Source of the DNA: DATLGB01 sp963740765
Lineage (GTDB): Bacteria > Actinomycetota > Thermoleophilia > Solirubrobacterales > Solirubrobacteraceae
Direction of reading: 5' to 3'
DNA: 64,000 nt
NCBI GenBank assembly: GCA_963740765.1
Contig: CAVUFN010000016.1
Span: 186,001 to 250,000, forward strand
Shown: piece by piece, positions 16,925 through 24,840 of the stretch
How positions within the stretch are numbered: the stretch's first letter is position 1
Layout: each line of letters begins with the position of its first letter
The notes under the pieces: model-generated
Told to the model about the DNA's origin: nothing
Database searches by the model: none
What the model saw: the letters and a program-made list of their open reading frames with translations, nothing else
Made by a program: the position numbers and the translations under genes

Positions 16925-17698
16925 CTAGCGACGCCGGCGCAGGACGTCCCGGAGCTCCAGCACGTCGTCGGGAACACCGCGCGGATCCGGAACCTCGAGC
17001 AGCTCCGGCGTCTCCCGTCGCCGCACCAGTTCCCCGCCGACGCAGTCCACCCGCAACGCCGTCGTGACCGGCCGCGAGGAGACGATGCGCTCCAAGGAGG
17101 TGCCGCGGAACAGCAGCCCGACGCCGTCGTCGGCGGCCCAGCCACCCGGCAGCTCGCCGGCGCGCACCGCCTCCAGCCACACGGGTAGCCGCTCCGGCTC
17201 GCCGTCGGCGTGGACGGTCAGCGAGCCCGGCAGCCAGCCGAGCCCGGCGGCCGGGGAGGGCGGGCCGAAGGACGTGGTGATGCCGCCTTCGAACCAGCAC
17301 ATCGCGCCGGCCGAGAGCCCGACCAGGACGGTGCCGGCCCGCCACGCCTCGTGGAGGCGCTCATCGAGCCCGTGGGTGCGCCAGACGGCGAGCAGGTTGC
17401 GCATCGAGCCGCCGCCGACGTAGATCAGGTCCTGCGCGCCGACGATGTCGGCCAGCGAGCGCGAGGAGTCGCCGCGGCGGAACAGCGACAGGACGTCGGC
17501 GTGGACGGCGCGACCGCCGAAGCGCTGCCGGAAGGCCTGGATCTGCGCGGCCGGATCGCCCGACGCGGTGGGCAGGAACAGCACGCGCGGCTCGCGCGCG
17601 CCGGTCAGCGACAGGGCGAAGTCGTCCAGGGCGGGGTTGTCGGGCTCCATCGTGAAGCCGCCTCCGCCCATGGCGAGGATCGTCGGCTCGCGGCTCAC
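16925..17698 (-). CDS. Peptidase S51 family protein (peptidase E-like), copy 1
   Basis: A 257-residue protein of the class-I glutamine-amidotransferase-like S51 family. ILAMGGGGFTMEP opens the fold, FLPTASGD and LIYVGGGSMRN are family-wide, and VGLSAGAMCW holds the nucleophile Ser. A His in LTVHADGEPER is in place for the charge relay. Related enzymes are peptidase E (Asp-X dipeptides) and cyanophycinase; length and motifs fit the former. The GTG start at 17698 overlaps the stop of the adjacent paralog by four bases (GTGA). The Arg-rich C-terminal tail is longer than in copy 2. Confidence 0.88.
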   Translation of the reverse strand: MSREPTILAMGGGGFTMEPDNPALDDFALSLTGAREPRVLFLPTASGDPAAQIQAFRQRFGGRAVHADVLSLFRRGDSSRSLADIVGAQDLIYVGGGSMRNLLAVWRTHGLDERLHEAWRAGTVLVGLSAGAMCWFEGGITTSFGPPSPAAGLGWLPGSLTVHADGEPERLPVWLEAVRAGELPGGWAADDGVGLLFRGTSLERIVSSRPVTTALRVDCVGGELVRRRETPELLEVPDPRGVPDDVLELRDVLRRRR

Positions 17699-18411
17699 GC
17701 CGCGATCATCTCAGCCCCCAGGTACGAGACGTCCAGCTCGTGCTCGCCGTCGGCGTCGACGCGGAACGCGCGCTTGCCCTCACGCGAGGAGATCGCCCGG
17801 GCCAGCTCCTGGCCTTCGAAGTGCAGCGCGCAGGAGTCCTCTGCGGCATAGCCGGGGGTCATGCCCTCCCCCATCATGTGCACGTACTGCTCCCGCCGCT
17901 CGGGCTCCGCGTCGTAGTGGACGCAGTTGGAGTACGGGAGCAGGCCGAGACCCCCGACGCGCCTGGGCGCGCCGTGGAACGCGGTCAGCGACTCGCTGAA
18001 CCAGCACAGCGAGCCGGCGCTGAGCCCGCACAGCACGACGCCGCTCTCCCAGGCGGCGTGCAGCGCGTCGTCGATGCCATGCGCCCGCCAGGCGCCCAGC
18101 ATGGAGACGACGTTGCCGCCGCCCACGTAGATCAGGTCCTGCTGGAGCAGGTGCTCGGCAACGTTGTCCTGCACGGCCCCGCAGCCGCGGTCACGCCGGA
18201 ACAGCGAGACGTGCGACGCGTCCGCCGAGCAGGCGAAGTGGCGGTAGAAGCGGACGATGTAGTGGTCGGCGTCGCCCGACGCGGTCGGCAGGAAGCACAC
18301 CTTGGGACGGTCCACGCCGGTCAACGACACGACGTAGTCGTCCAGCAGGGGGTTGCCGGCCTCCATCGAGAAGCCGCCTCCCCCGAACGCGACGATCTGC
18401 GGAACTCGCAT
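17695..18411 (-). CDS. Peptidase S51 family protein (peptidase E-like), copy 2
   Basis: A 238-residue paralog lying directly upstream of copy 1 and sharing its frame-by-frame motifs: IVAFGGGGFSMEA, CFLPTASGDAD, LIYVGGGNVVSM, CGLSAGSLCW (nucleophile Ser) and CVHYDAEPERREQY (His). The ATG at 18411 is chosen because the longer frame runs into the desaturase gene and codes for nothing recognizable. The tight coupling suggests the two proteins are made together and perhaps differ in dipeptide preference. A cytoplasmic location is expected because there is no signal peptide. Confidence 0.88.
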   Translation of the reverse strand: MRVPQIVAFGGGGFSMEAGNPLLDDYVVSLTGVDRPKVCFLPTASGDADHYIVRFYRHFACSADASHVSLFRRDRGCGAVQDNVAEHLLQQDLIYVGGGNVVSMLGAWRAHGIDDALHAAWESGVVLCGLSAGSLCWFSESLTAFHGAPRRVGGLGLLPYSNCVHYDAEPERREQYVHMMGEGMTPGYAAEDSCALHFEGQELARAISSREGKRAFRVDADGEHELDVSYLGAEMIAA

Positions 18412-18467
18412 GGCTTGATGTTCGCCGCGCGCGGGTCCGCCCGATATGGACGGGTGGCGGAGCCGGG

Positions 18468-19682
18468 CTAGGCCGCGTTCGCCATCATGTCGGTCCGCTC
18501 GCCCGAGCCGCGCTTCTTCGGGCCCTTGTACGGGCCCGGCTTCTTGCGCGGCTTCCCGCCCGGGAAGGCGAGGCGGATGATCGTGCGGTGCACGCCGCCG
18601 AGCTGGCGCCACAGCGGGCCGGAGTTGTAGGGCAGCTCGAACTTCTCGCAGATCTCGCGCACGCGCGGGGCGATCTCCCCGTAGCGCGTCGACGGCATGT
18701 CCGGGAACAGGTGGTGCTCGACCTGGTAACCGAGGTTGCCGCTCATCACGTGGAAGAACGGCGAGCCGTCGATGTTGGCCGCACCGATCAGCTGGCGGAC
18801 GTACCAGTGGCCGCGCTCCTCGTTCTCGAGGTCGACGTCGTCCATCGAGAACGTGTACGTCTGATCGGGGAAGTGACCGCAGAAGATGATCGAGTACGAC
18901 CACACGTTGCGGACGATGTTGGCCGCGAAGTTCGCCGCGATCGCGCGCTTGAAGTACTTGCCGCTGAGCGCCGGGAAGGCGACGTAGTCCTTGACGAGCT
19001 GGCCGGCCATCTTCTTGCCGATGTCCTTGGCGACCTTCTTGTACTCGATGATCGGCTCCTCGCCCTTGCGCAGCGCGCCGAGGTCGAGGTCGTGGAGGGC
19101 GACGCCGACCTCGAAGAAGCCCATCAGGATCAGGTTGTAGAAGGGCTGGAGGAGGAAGACCGGATGCCACTTCTGGTGCGGGTCGATGCGCATGATCTCG
19201 TAGCCGAGGTCACGGTCCATCCCGCGGATGTTGGTGTAGGTGTGGTGGACGTAGTTGTGGCTGTACTTCCAACCGTCCGCCGGGGAGACGTTGTCCCAGT
19301 CCCACGCGCTCGAGTTGATGACCGGGTCGTTCATCCAGTCCCACTGGCCGTGCAGGACGTTGTGGCCGATCTCCATGTTCTCGATGATCTTGGCCGCGGC
19401 CAGGACGCCCGCGCCCGTGACCTGGAGGGGGCGGTACTTCGAGCCCGCCACGAGGATGCGTCCGAGCACCGCCAGGCGGCGCTGCAACTCGATGATCGAG
19501 CGGATGTAGGTCGCGTCGCGCTCACCGAGGTCGTTCTTGACCTCCTCGTGAAGCTTGTCGAAGAGCTCGCCGAGCTCCTTGATCTGCTCGTCGGACAGCT
19601 TGTCGATCGGGTTCTCGATCAACGTCTCGCCGGTGTCCTCGATGGATGAAAGGCGCTTCGGCGCCTCCTGAGTCGCGCTCAC
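18468..19682 (-). CDS. Membrane fatty-acid desaturase (DesA3-like)
   Basis: A 404-residue acyl-CoA/acyl-lipid desaturase. The three di-iron histidine boxes are visible: HNVLH (107-111), HNYVHH (142-147) and QVEHH (about 316-320). Hydrophobic segments lie between them. It closely matches the actinobacterial DesA3 (Rv3229c) type, which puts a delta-9 double bond into stearoyl-CoA. The ATG overlaps the stop of the upstream reductase gene by four bases (ATGA), the same pairing as Rv3230c-Rv3229c in Mycobacterium. The C-terminal tail is Lys/Gly/Pro-rich. Membrane-bound; oxygen and reduced ferredoxin-like donor required. Confidence 0.93.
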   Translation of the reverse strand: MSATQEAPKRLSSIEDTGETLIENPIDKLSDEQIKELGELFDKLHEEVKNDLGERDATYIRSIIELQRRLAVLGRILVAGSKYRPLQVTGAGVLAAAKIIENMEIGHNVLHGQWDWMNDPVINSSAWDWDNVSPADGWKYSHNYVHHTYTNIRGMDRDLGYEIMRIDPHQKWHPVFLLQPFYNLILMGFFEVGVALHDLDLGALRKGEEPIIEYKKVAKDIGKKMAGQLVKDYVAFPALSGKYFKRAIAANFAANIVRNVWSYSIIFCGHFPDQTYTFSMDDVDLENEERGHWYVRQLIGAANIDGSPFFHVMSGNLGYQVEHHLFPDMPSTRYGEIAPRVREICEKFELPYNSGPLWRQLGGVHRTIIRLAFPGGKPRKKPGPYKGPKKRGSGERTDMMANAA

Positions 19683-20779
19683 AGTTCAACCTCCACTGCG
19701 CCCTCGGGCGCGTTGATGCAGATTCGGAGCGTCTGCCCGTCGCACTCGGAGACCTCTCCGTTGCGCAGGTCCCGCACCTTCCCGCTGACTTTCCCGACAC
19801 ACGTGTGGCAGATGCCCATCCGGCATCCGTAGGCGAGTTCGAGGCCCTCGTTCTCGCCCGCGACGAGGATCGACTCGCCGCCCGAGGCCTCCGCTTCCTT
19901 GTCCGACTTCGTGAACGTGACCGTCCCGCCCTCGCCCTCGTCCCCGCCCTCGCCGTAGGTGGGCTGGAAGCGCTCGAGGCGGAGCTGGTCGGGATCGCCG
20001 TGCTCCTCCCAGTGCTCGCACAGCGCGTCGATGAGCTCCGCCGGACCGGAGGCGAAGGTCAGCCGTTCCTTCCAGTCGGGCACCCGCTCCTCGAGCTGGT
20101 CGGGGGTGAAGCGGTCCTCGCCGTCCCCCGACGTGTGGTGCTCGTCGAACGTGTAGCCGTTGCGACGCTGGTCGAGCTTGCGCAGCTGCTCGCCGAAGAT
20201 GACGTCGTCCTTGCCGCGCGCGGAGTGGATGTGGATGACGTCCGACAGCTCGTCCTTGTCGGCCAGGTCGTTGATCATCGCCTTGATCGGCGTGATTCCC
20301 GAGCCGGCGCTGATGAACAGCAGCTTCTCCGGCAGCTCGTCGGGCAGCTTGAACTCGCCGGTGACCTCGCCGAGGGAGACGATCGTCCCCTCGCGCAGCT
20401 TGCGCACGATGTACGGCGACACCTTGCCGTCCTTGGCGTGCTTGACGGTGATGGAGATGCAGCCCTCGTCGTCGGCGGGATCGGAGGTCAGCGAGTAGGC
20501 ACGCCAGTGACGCACGCCCTCGATGTCCAGGCCGATGCGCAGGTACTGGCCGGGCTCGTGGCCCTCCCACTCCCAGCCGGGCCTGATGACGATCGTCGAG
20601 GCGTCCTCGGTCTCACGCTCGATCCGCTCGATCTTGCCGCGCAGCTCGCGCGAGGACCAGAGCGGGTTGATCAGCTCCAGGTAGTCGTCGATCAGCAGCG
20701 GCGACGTGAAGCGGTTGACCGCCCGCAGGACGGCGCGCCGACGCGCCGACAGCTTCGGTTTTGCTCCCCTCTCCGGCAA
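19679..20779 (-). CDS. Ferredoxin-reductase electron donor for the desaturase (Rv3230c-like)
   Basis: A 366-residue flavoprotein. The FAD-binding RxYS motif appears as RAYSLTS, the NAD(P)H domain begins at LFISAGSGITPIKAM, and a C-terminal plant-type [2Fe-2S] domain has the pattern C-R-M-G-I-C-H-T-C with a last Cys in LRICIN. SPLLIDDYLELINPLWS near the N-terminus is characteristic of the DesA3 partner family. It passes electrons from NAD(P)H to the di-iron desaturase encoded by the next gene. The start is a TTG at 20779. A -10 hexamer TAGGTT lies about eight bases upstream, so the message may be leaderless. Confidence 0.92.
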   Translation of the reverse strand: MPERGAKPKLSARRRAVLRAVNRFTSPLLIDDYLELINPLWSSRELRGKIERIERETEDASTIVIRPGWEWEGHEPGQYLRIGLDIEGVRHWRAYSLTSDPADDEGCISITVKHAKDGKVSPYIVRKLREGTIVSLGEVTGEFKLPDELPEKLLFISAGSGITPIKAMINDLADKDELSDVIHIHSARGKDDVIFGEQLRKLDQRRNGYTFDEHHTSGDGEDRFTPDQLEERVPDWKERLTFASGPAELIDALCEHWEEHGDPDQLRLERFQPTYGEGGDEGEGGTVTFTKSDKEAEASGGESILVAGENEGLELAYGCRMGICHTCVGKVSGKVRDLRNGEVSECDGQTLRICINAPEGAVEVEL

Positions 20780-20787
20780 GAGCTGTC

Positions 20788-20817
20788 AACCTAGCGAGTC
20801 GTGAGAACGACTGTCAA
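20788..20817 (-). promoter_or_regulatory. Promoter of the desaturase operon with embedded palindrome
   Basis: On the reverse strand TTGACA (20817-20812) and TAGGTT (20793-20788) are spaced by 18 bases, a good sigma-70-type -35/-10 pair. The spacer holds a perfect palindrome AGTCGT-GAGA-ACGACT (20797-20812), which also covers the GTG start of the divergent TetR gene. CTGTCAA also appears twice as a direct repeat (20783-20789, 20811-20817). A repressor bound here would block the desaturase promoter and its own gene at once. Confidence 0.6.
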
Positions 20818-21403
20818 TGTCGAAGGGCGAGAACGTCAGCTGATCGCAGCGACGCGGCGCCTGTTCGACGAGAAGGGCATGCAGGAGGCGCCCGTCGAGG
20901 CCATCGCACGCGAGGTCGGCATCGGCCGCGGGCTCATCTACCGGCAGTTCTCCTCCAAGGAGGAGCTGTACGTCCTGACCGTCACGGACTACCTCGCGGA
21001 GCTGGCCGCGTCGATGGACGGGGCGACGAGCCTGGAGGGCGTCGCCGAGGCGTTCGCCCGCTTCTGCGTCCGCTACCCCGCGTTCGTCGACTGCGCCCTG
21101 TCGATCATGCAGCGCCCCGCCGCGGACCTGCAGGCGGCCGTCTCCGAATCCGTGTGGCTGCGCCTGGGCGAGGGGATGGTGAGCTGCATCGGCCCACTCG
21201 AGGACGCGCTGCGCGCGGCCGGCGCCGAAGCACCGTCCTACACCGCCAACGTCCTCTGGACCCAGGGGCTCGGGCTCATGCACCTCGCGCGCATCCGCGT
21301 CGGCCTGCGGCGCGTAGAGGGGGGTGTGCCGGAACTGTTCCCCATCGATGCGGAAGAGGTGGTGCACTCGTGCGTGCGCACCGCGCAGGCGCTGGCGCGC
21401 TGA
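20801..21403 (+). CDS. TetR-family regulator, probable regulator of the desaturase operon
   Basis: A 200-residue TetR protein. The N-terminal helix-turn-helix is clear: LIAATRRLFDEKGMQEAPVEAIAREVGIGRGLIYRQFSSKEEL, with recognition helix around GRGLIYRQF. The C-terminal helical domain would bind an acyl-CoA or fatty acid if it acts like DesT or FasR, but that is inferred. It is divergent from the desaturase genes with only 21 bases between start codons, and its GTG start lies inside a palindrome. The 3' end overlaps the lipoprotein gene by 34 bases. Confidence 0.9.
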   Translation: MRTTVNVEGRERQLIAATRRLFDEKGMQEAPVEAIAREVGIGRGLIYRQFSSKEELYVLTVTDYLAELAASMDGATSLEGVAEAFARFCVRYPAFVDCALSIMQRPAADLQAAVSESVWLRLGEGMVSCIGPLEDALRAAGAEAPSYTANVLWTQGLGLMHLARIRVGLRRVEGGVPELFPIDAEEVVHSCVRTAQALAR

Positions 21404-21798
21404 TCGTCGCCGCGCTGGCGGGCTGCGGCTCCAGCGGCCCGTCGGACGCCGACGTCGTCCGCGACTGGTCGGACGCCGTCCGCGAGCGCGACTACGCGGA
21501 GGCGGCCGACCTGTTCGCGCTGCCCAGCGTCATCGAGAACGGCATCACGGTCCGGGCCACCCGCCGCGCCCAGGTCGACGTCTTCAACCGCTCCCTCTCC
21601 TGCGGGGCGATCCTCAAGGACACCGAACCGGCGAACGACGGCCGCCTGATCGCGACCTTCCGCCTCGTCGACGGCGCGGGCGGGCCGGGTTCCCGCTGCT
21701 CCGGCGAGGCGCACGTCCGGGTGCACGTCGTCAAGGGCCACATCACCGAGTGGATCCGCCAGGACCGCGACCCCCCACCGGACTCGCGCGAGACCTGA
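21370..21798 (+). CDS. Small predicted lipoprotein
   Basis: A 142-residue protein starting at GTG 21370, inside the 3' end of the TetR gene. The N-terminus (VRAHRAGAGALIVAALAGC) is a short signal peptide with lipobox LAGC, so the mature protein would be lipid-anchored outside the membrane. The rest resembles a small alpha+beta scaffold of the SnoaL/NTF2-like size (DVVRDWSDAVRERDYAEAADLFALPS), typical of proteins that bind small ligands, but no catalytic residues can be named. Two Cys in the mature part could form a disulfide. Function unknown. Confidence 0.7.
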   Translation: MRAHRAGAGALIVAALAGCGSSGPSDADVVRDWSDAVRERDYAEAADLFALPSVIENGITVRATRRAQVDVFNRSLSCGAILKDTEPANDGRLIATFRLVDGAGGPGSRCSGEAHVRVHVVKGHITEWIRQDRDPPPDSRET

Positions 21799-21829
21799 AC
21801 GGGTACGGAGTCCCCCTGGAGGGAGTGGA

Positions 21830-22825
21830 CTGAACGTCGCCGTCATCGGTGCGGGCTCGTGGGGGACCACGGTCGCGCACCTCATCGCGAAACGCACGCC
21901 GACCACGCTGTGGGCGCGGCGGCCCGAGCTGGCGCGGGCGATCGACGCCGACCACGTCAACGCGGACTACCTCCCCGACCACGAGCTGTGCGAGGACCTG
22001 CGGGCGACGAGCGACCTCGCCGAGGCGCTCGACGGGGCCCACGCGGTGTTCGTGGGCGTGCCGTCCAAGGGCGTGCGCGAGACGCTCGAGCGGATGGAGA
22101 CCGGCGTGCCCGAGGGCGTCCCGGTGATCAGCCTGACCAAGGGCTTCGAGGGCGGCTCGCGCAAGCGCATGACCGAGGTGATCGAGGAGGTGCTGCCGGG
22201 CCGGCCGGCCGGCGTCCTGGCCGGGCCGAACCTCGCCAAGGAAATCCTCGACGGCTACGCCGCGGCGGCGGTGATCGCGTGCACGGACATGGCGTCCGCC
22301 GACGCGATCCGCGACGTCATCCGCCAGCCGCTGTTCCGCGTCTACATCGCGGAGGACATCATCGGCATCGAGGTCGCGGGCGCGCTCAAGAACGTCGTCG
22401 CCATCGCGGCCGGGATGGCGGAGGGCCTGGGCGCCGGGGACAACACGCGGGCGATGACGATCGCCCGCGGCGTCGCCGAGCTGAGCCGGCTCGGGATGGC
22501 CATGGGCGGCGAGGCGCGGACGTTCGCGGGGCTGGCCGGATTGGGCGACATCATGGCGACCTGCATCAGTCCTTTAAGCCGCAACCACACTGTGGGCGTC
22601 AAGATCGGCGAGGGCATGACGATCGACGAGGTCACCGAGGAGATGAACCAGGTCGCCGAGGGTGTGCACACCGCGCGCACCGCGGTCGAACTGGCGGAGT
22701 CGCTCGGCGTCGACGCCCCCATCTGCCGCGAGGTCGACGCCGTCGTCAACGAGGGCCGCACGGCACGTGAGGCGTTCCGCGGCCTGCTGCGCATCGAACC
22801 CACGCACGAGCACGCCGCGGGATGA
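21830..22825 (+). CDS. gpsA: Glycerol-3-phosphate dehydrogenase [NAD(P)+]
   Basis: A 331-residue enzyme that reduces dihydroxyacetone phosphate to sn-glycerol-3-phosphate, the backbone for phospholipids. Visible motifs are NVAVIGAGSWGTTVA (Rossmann GxGxxG), FVGVPSKGVRE, SLTKGFE, AGPNLAKEI, and the catalytic Lys in VAGALKNVVAIAAG. No ATG, GTG or TTG is available at the proper N-terminus. A CTG at 21830, with GGAGGGAG a few bases upstream, gives the canonical M-N-V-A-V-I-G start, so translation probably begins at CTG. The stop overlaps the plsB start (ATGA). Confidence 0.95.
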   Translation: MNVAVIGAGSWGTTVAHLIAKRTPTTLWARRPELARAIDADHVNADYLPDHELCEDLRATSDLAEALDGAHAVFVGVPSKGVRETLERMETGVPEGVPVISLTKGFEGGSRKRMTEVIEEVLPGRPAGVLAGPNLAKEILDGYAAAAVIACTDMASADAIRDVIRQPLFRVYIAEDIIGIEVAGALKNVVAIAAGMAEGLGAGDNTRAMTIARGVAELSRLGMAMGGEARTFAGLAGLGDIMATCISPLSRNHTVGVKIGEGMTIDEVTEEMNQVAEGVHTARTAVELAESLGVDAPICREVDAVVNEGRTAREAFRGLLRIEPTHEHAAG

Positions 22826-24840
22826 CCGCCGAGCTGCTGCTGCTCAACACGGGGACGGCGGTCGAGCGCGACGCGGTCCAGCGCTGGATCGACGCCGAGG
22901 GCAAAGACGCCGAGACGCTGCTCCTCGACGACGACCGGCTGGCCGAGAAGCTCGCCAACGGCAACGACCCGCTCGTGCGCCCCGTCGGCGTCGCCTGGCT
23001 GCCGCCCGAGCATCGCGGTCGCCGCCGCGCGCGCTTCCGCCACCTCCTCACCCTGCGCGATCCATGGCATCCGAGCGCGTCCGCCCAGCGCAAGATCCTG
23101 CGCTCCGAGCCCGACCGCTGCGAGGTCGTGATCGCCGAGCCCGCGCGGGCCAGCGCCCTGCGCAAGCGCTACGAGGCCAACCCCGGAGGCGCCTTCGAGG
23201 ACTTCGTCCGCCGTCAGGCCCACCTCGCCCTCGAGCGCGCCGAGCGGGCGATCGTCGGCGTCCAATACAAGGTCCCCAAGCTCGTCTTCGAGGAGATCAC
23301 GGACTCCGACCGCTTCTGCGACGGCGCCACGAAGCTGGCCGACGACCTCGGGCTCGATCGTCAGGAGGTCCTCGACCGCGCGAAGGAGGGCCTGGGCGAG
23401 ATGGTGGCCAGCCAGAGCCGCGCGGCCATCGACCTGTGGGACCAGTTCGGCCGTTTCCTCGCCCGCGCGCACCGCATCAAGGTCGACGAGAGCCGCATCG
23501 ACGAGCTGCGCGACCTCGGCCGCCGCCACAGCCTGATCTTCCTCCCCAGCCACCGCTCCTACCTCGACCCGCTCGTGCTGCGGCCGGCGCTGCTCAGTCA
23601 CGGCCTGCCACCCAACCACGTGCTGGGCGGGCTCAACGTCTCGTTCTGGCCGATCGGGCCGGTCACGCGGCGCTCGAGCTACGTGTTCATCCGCCGTCAG
23701 TTCCGCGGCGACGACGTCTACCGCTGGACGCTGCAGCAGTACATGACGTACCTGATCCGCAAGCGCTTCAACGTGGAGTGGTACATCGAGGGCGGGCGGT
23801 CCCGGACGGGCAAGCTGCGCCCGCCGCGCTTCGGGATCCTCTCCTATCTCGTCGACGGCTTCCGCGAGGACCAGCTCGAGGACGCCTACATCGTCCCGAC
23901 GTCGATCACCTACGACCAGCTGCACGAGGTCGGCGACATGGCCCAGCAGGCCCGTGGCGGCAAGAAGACCAAGGAGGACATCCCCTGGCTCGTCGGCTAT
24001 GCGCGCTCGCAGGGCCGCGGGCTCGGCCGCGTCCACGTCGCGTTCGGTGAGCCGCTCTCGCTGCAGGCGTCGCTCGGGGACGCGTACGCGGCGGACGCGC
24101 CCAAGGACGACGTCCGCCTCGCGGTGCAGAAGACCGCCTTCGAGGTGATGAACCGCATCAACTCCGTCACCCCCGTGACGCACACGGCGCTGGCCGGGCT
24201 GGCGCTGATGGGCTCGGACGACAAGGCCTGCACGCAGCCGCAGATCGACGCCGTGTGCGAGGAGCTGACCGCGCACGCCGAGCGCAACGGCTACGCGGTC
24301 AAGGGCGACCCGCACAACGCGCTGGACGAGCTGATCGACTCCAAGGTCGTGGAGCGCTTCGACGGCGGCGTCGAGCCCGTCTACCGGGTCGCCGACAACC
24401 AGCACCTCGTCGCCGCCTTCTACGCGAACTCCGCCGTCCACGCGTTCGTCGTGCGCGCGATCGCCGAGCTGGCCCGGCACCGTGACGATCCCGACGAGGC
24501 GGCGCTCGCGCTGCGCGACCTGCTCAAGTTCGAGTTCTTCTTCGCGGAGAAGGAGCCGTTCCTGGCGGACGTCCGCGAGGAGATGGGTCGCGAGCCGGAC
24601 CTCGTCGTCGCTCCGCGGGTCCTGCGCCCGCTGCTCGAGGCGCTGCTGGTCGCGCTGGACTCCGACGAGGAGGGCGCGCTCGGGCTCGCGCGCCAGTGGC
24701 ACCTGCAGGGCCGGCTGCGCGCCGCCGACACCGTCTCCACCGAGCTGCTCGACTCGGCGCGCAAGCTGATCGAGAACCGCGGTGGTCCGTCGGATGCGCT
24801 CCGCGACGAGGTGCGCGACTGGCTGGGAGCGCTCGGGTGA
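22822..24840 (+). CDS. plsB: Glycerol-3-phosphate 1-O-acyltransferase (PlsB type)
   Basis: A 672-residue acyltransferase. The catalytic NHx4D-type motif is HRSYLD. The next blocks are YVFIRRQFRGDD and YIEGGRSRTGK, then IVPTSITYDQL, in the order known for PlsB. The enzyme acylates position 1 of the glycerol-3-phosphate made by GpsA. At 672 residues it is shorter than E. coli PlsB and close to actinobacterial PlsB2. The first 200 residues are a helical N-terminal domain. It is coupled at both ends (ATGA, GTGA), and the order gpsA-plsB-plsC follows the reaction order. Peripheral membrane location expected. Confidence 0.92.
   Translation: MTAELLLLNTGTAVERDAVQRWIDAEGKDAETLLLDDDRLAEKLANGNDPLVRPVGVAWLPPEHRGRRRARFRHLLTLRDPWHPSASAQRKILRSEPDRCEVVIAEPARASALRKRYEANPGGAFEDFVRRQAHLALERAERAIVGVQYKVPKLVFEEITDSDRFCDGATKLADDLGLDRQEVLDRAKEGLGEMVASQSRAAIDLWDQFGRFLARAHRIKVDESRIDELRDLGRRHSLIFLPSHRSYLDPLVLRPALLSHGLPPNHVLGGLNVSFWPIGPVTRRSSYVFIRRQFRGDDVYRWTLQQYMTYLIRKRFNVEWYIEGGRSRTGKLRPPRFGILSYLVDGFREDQLEDAYIVPTSITYDQLHEVGDMAQQARGGKKTKEDIPWLVGYARSQGRGLGRVHVAFGEPLSLQASLGDAYAADAPKDDVRLAVQKTAFEVMNRINSVTPVTHTALAGLALMGSDDKACTQPQIDAVCEELTAHAERNGYAVKGDPHNALDELIDSKVVERFDGGVEPVYRVADNQHLVAAFYANSAVHAFVVRAIAELARHRDDPDEAALALRDLLKFEFFFAEKEPFLADVREEMGREPDLVVAPRVLRPLLEALLVALDSDEEGALGLARQWHLQGRLRAADTVSTELLDSARKLIENRGGPSDALRDEVRDWLGALG

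Noticed and set aside
22342..24702. 786-residue reverse open frame
   Set aside because: Antisense to gpsA/plsB, which have unmistakable motifs; it is a shadow frame.
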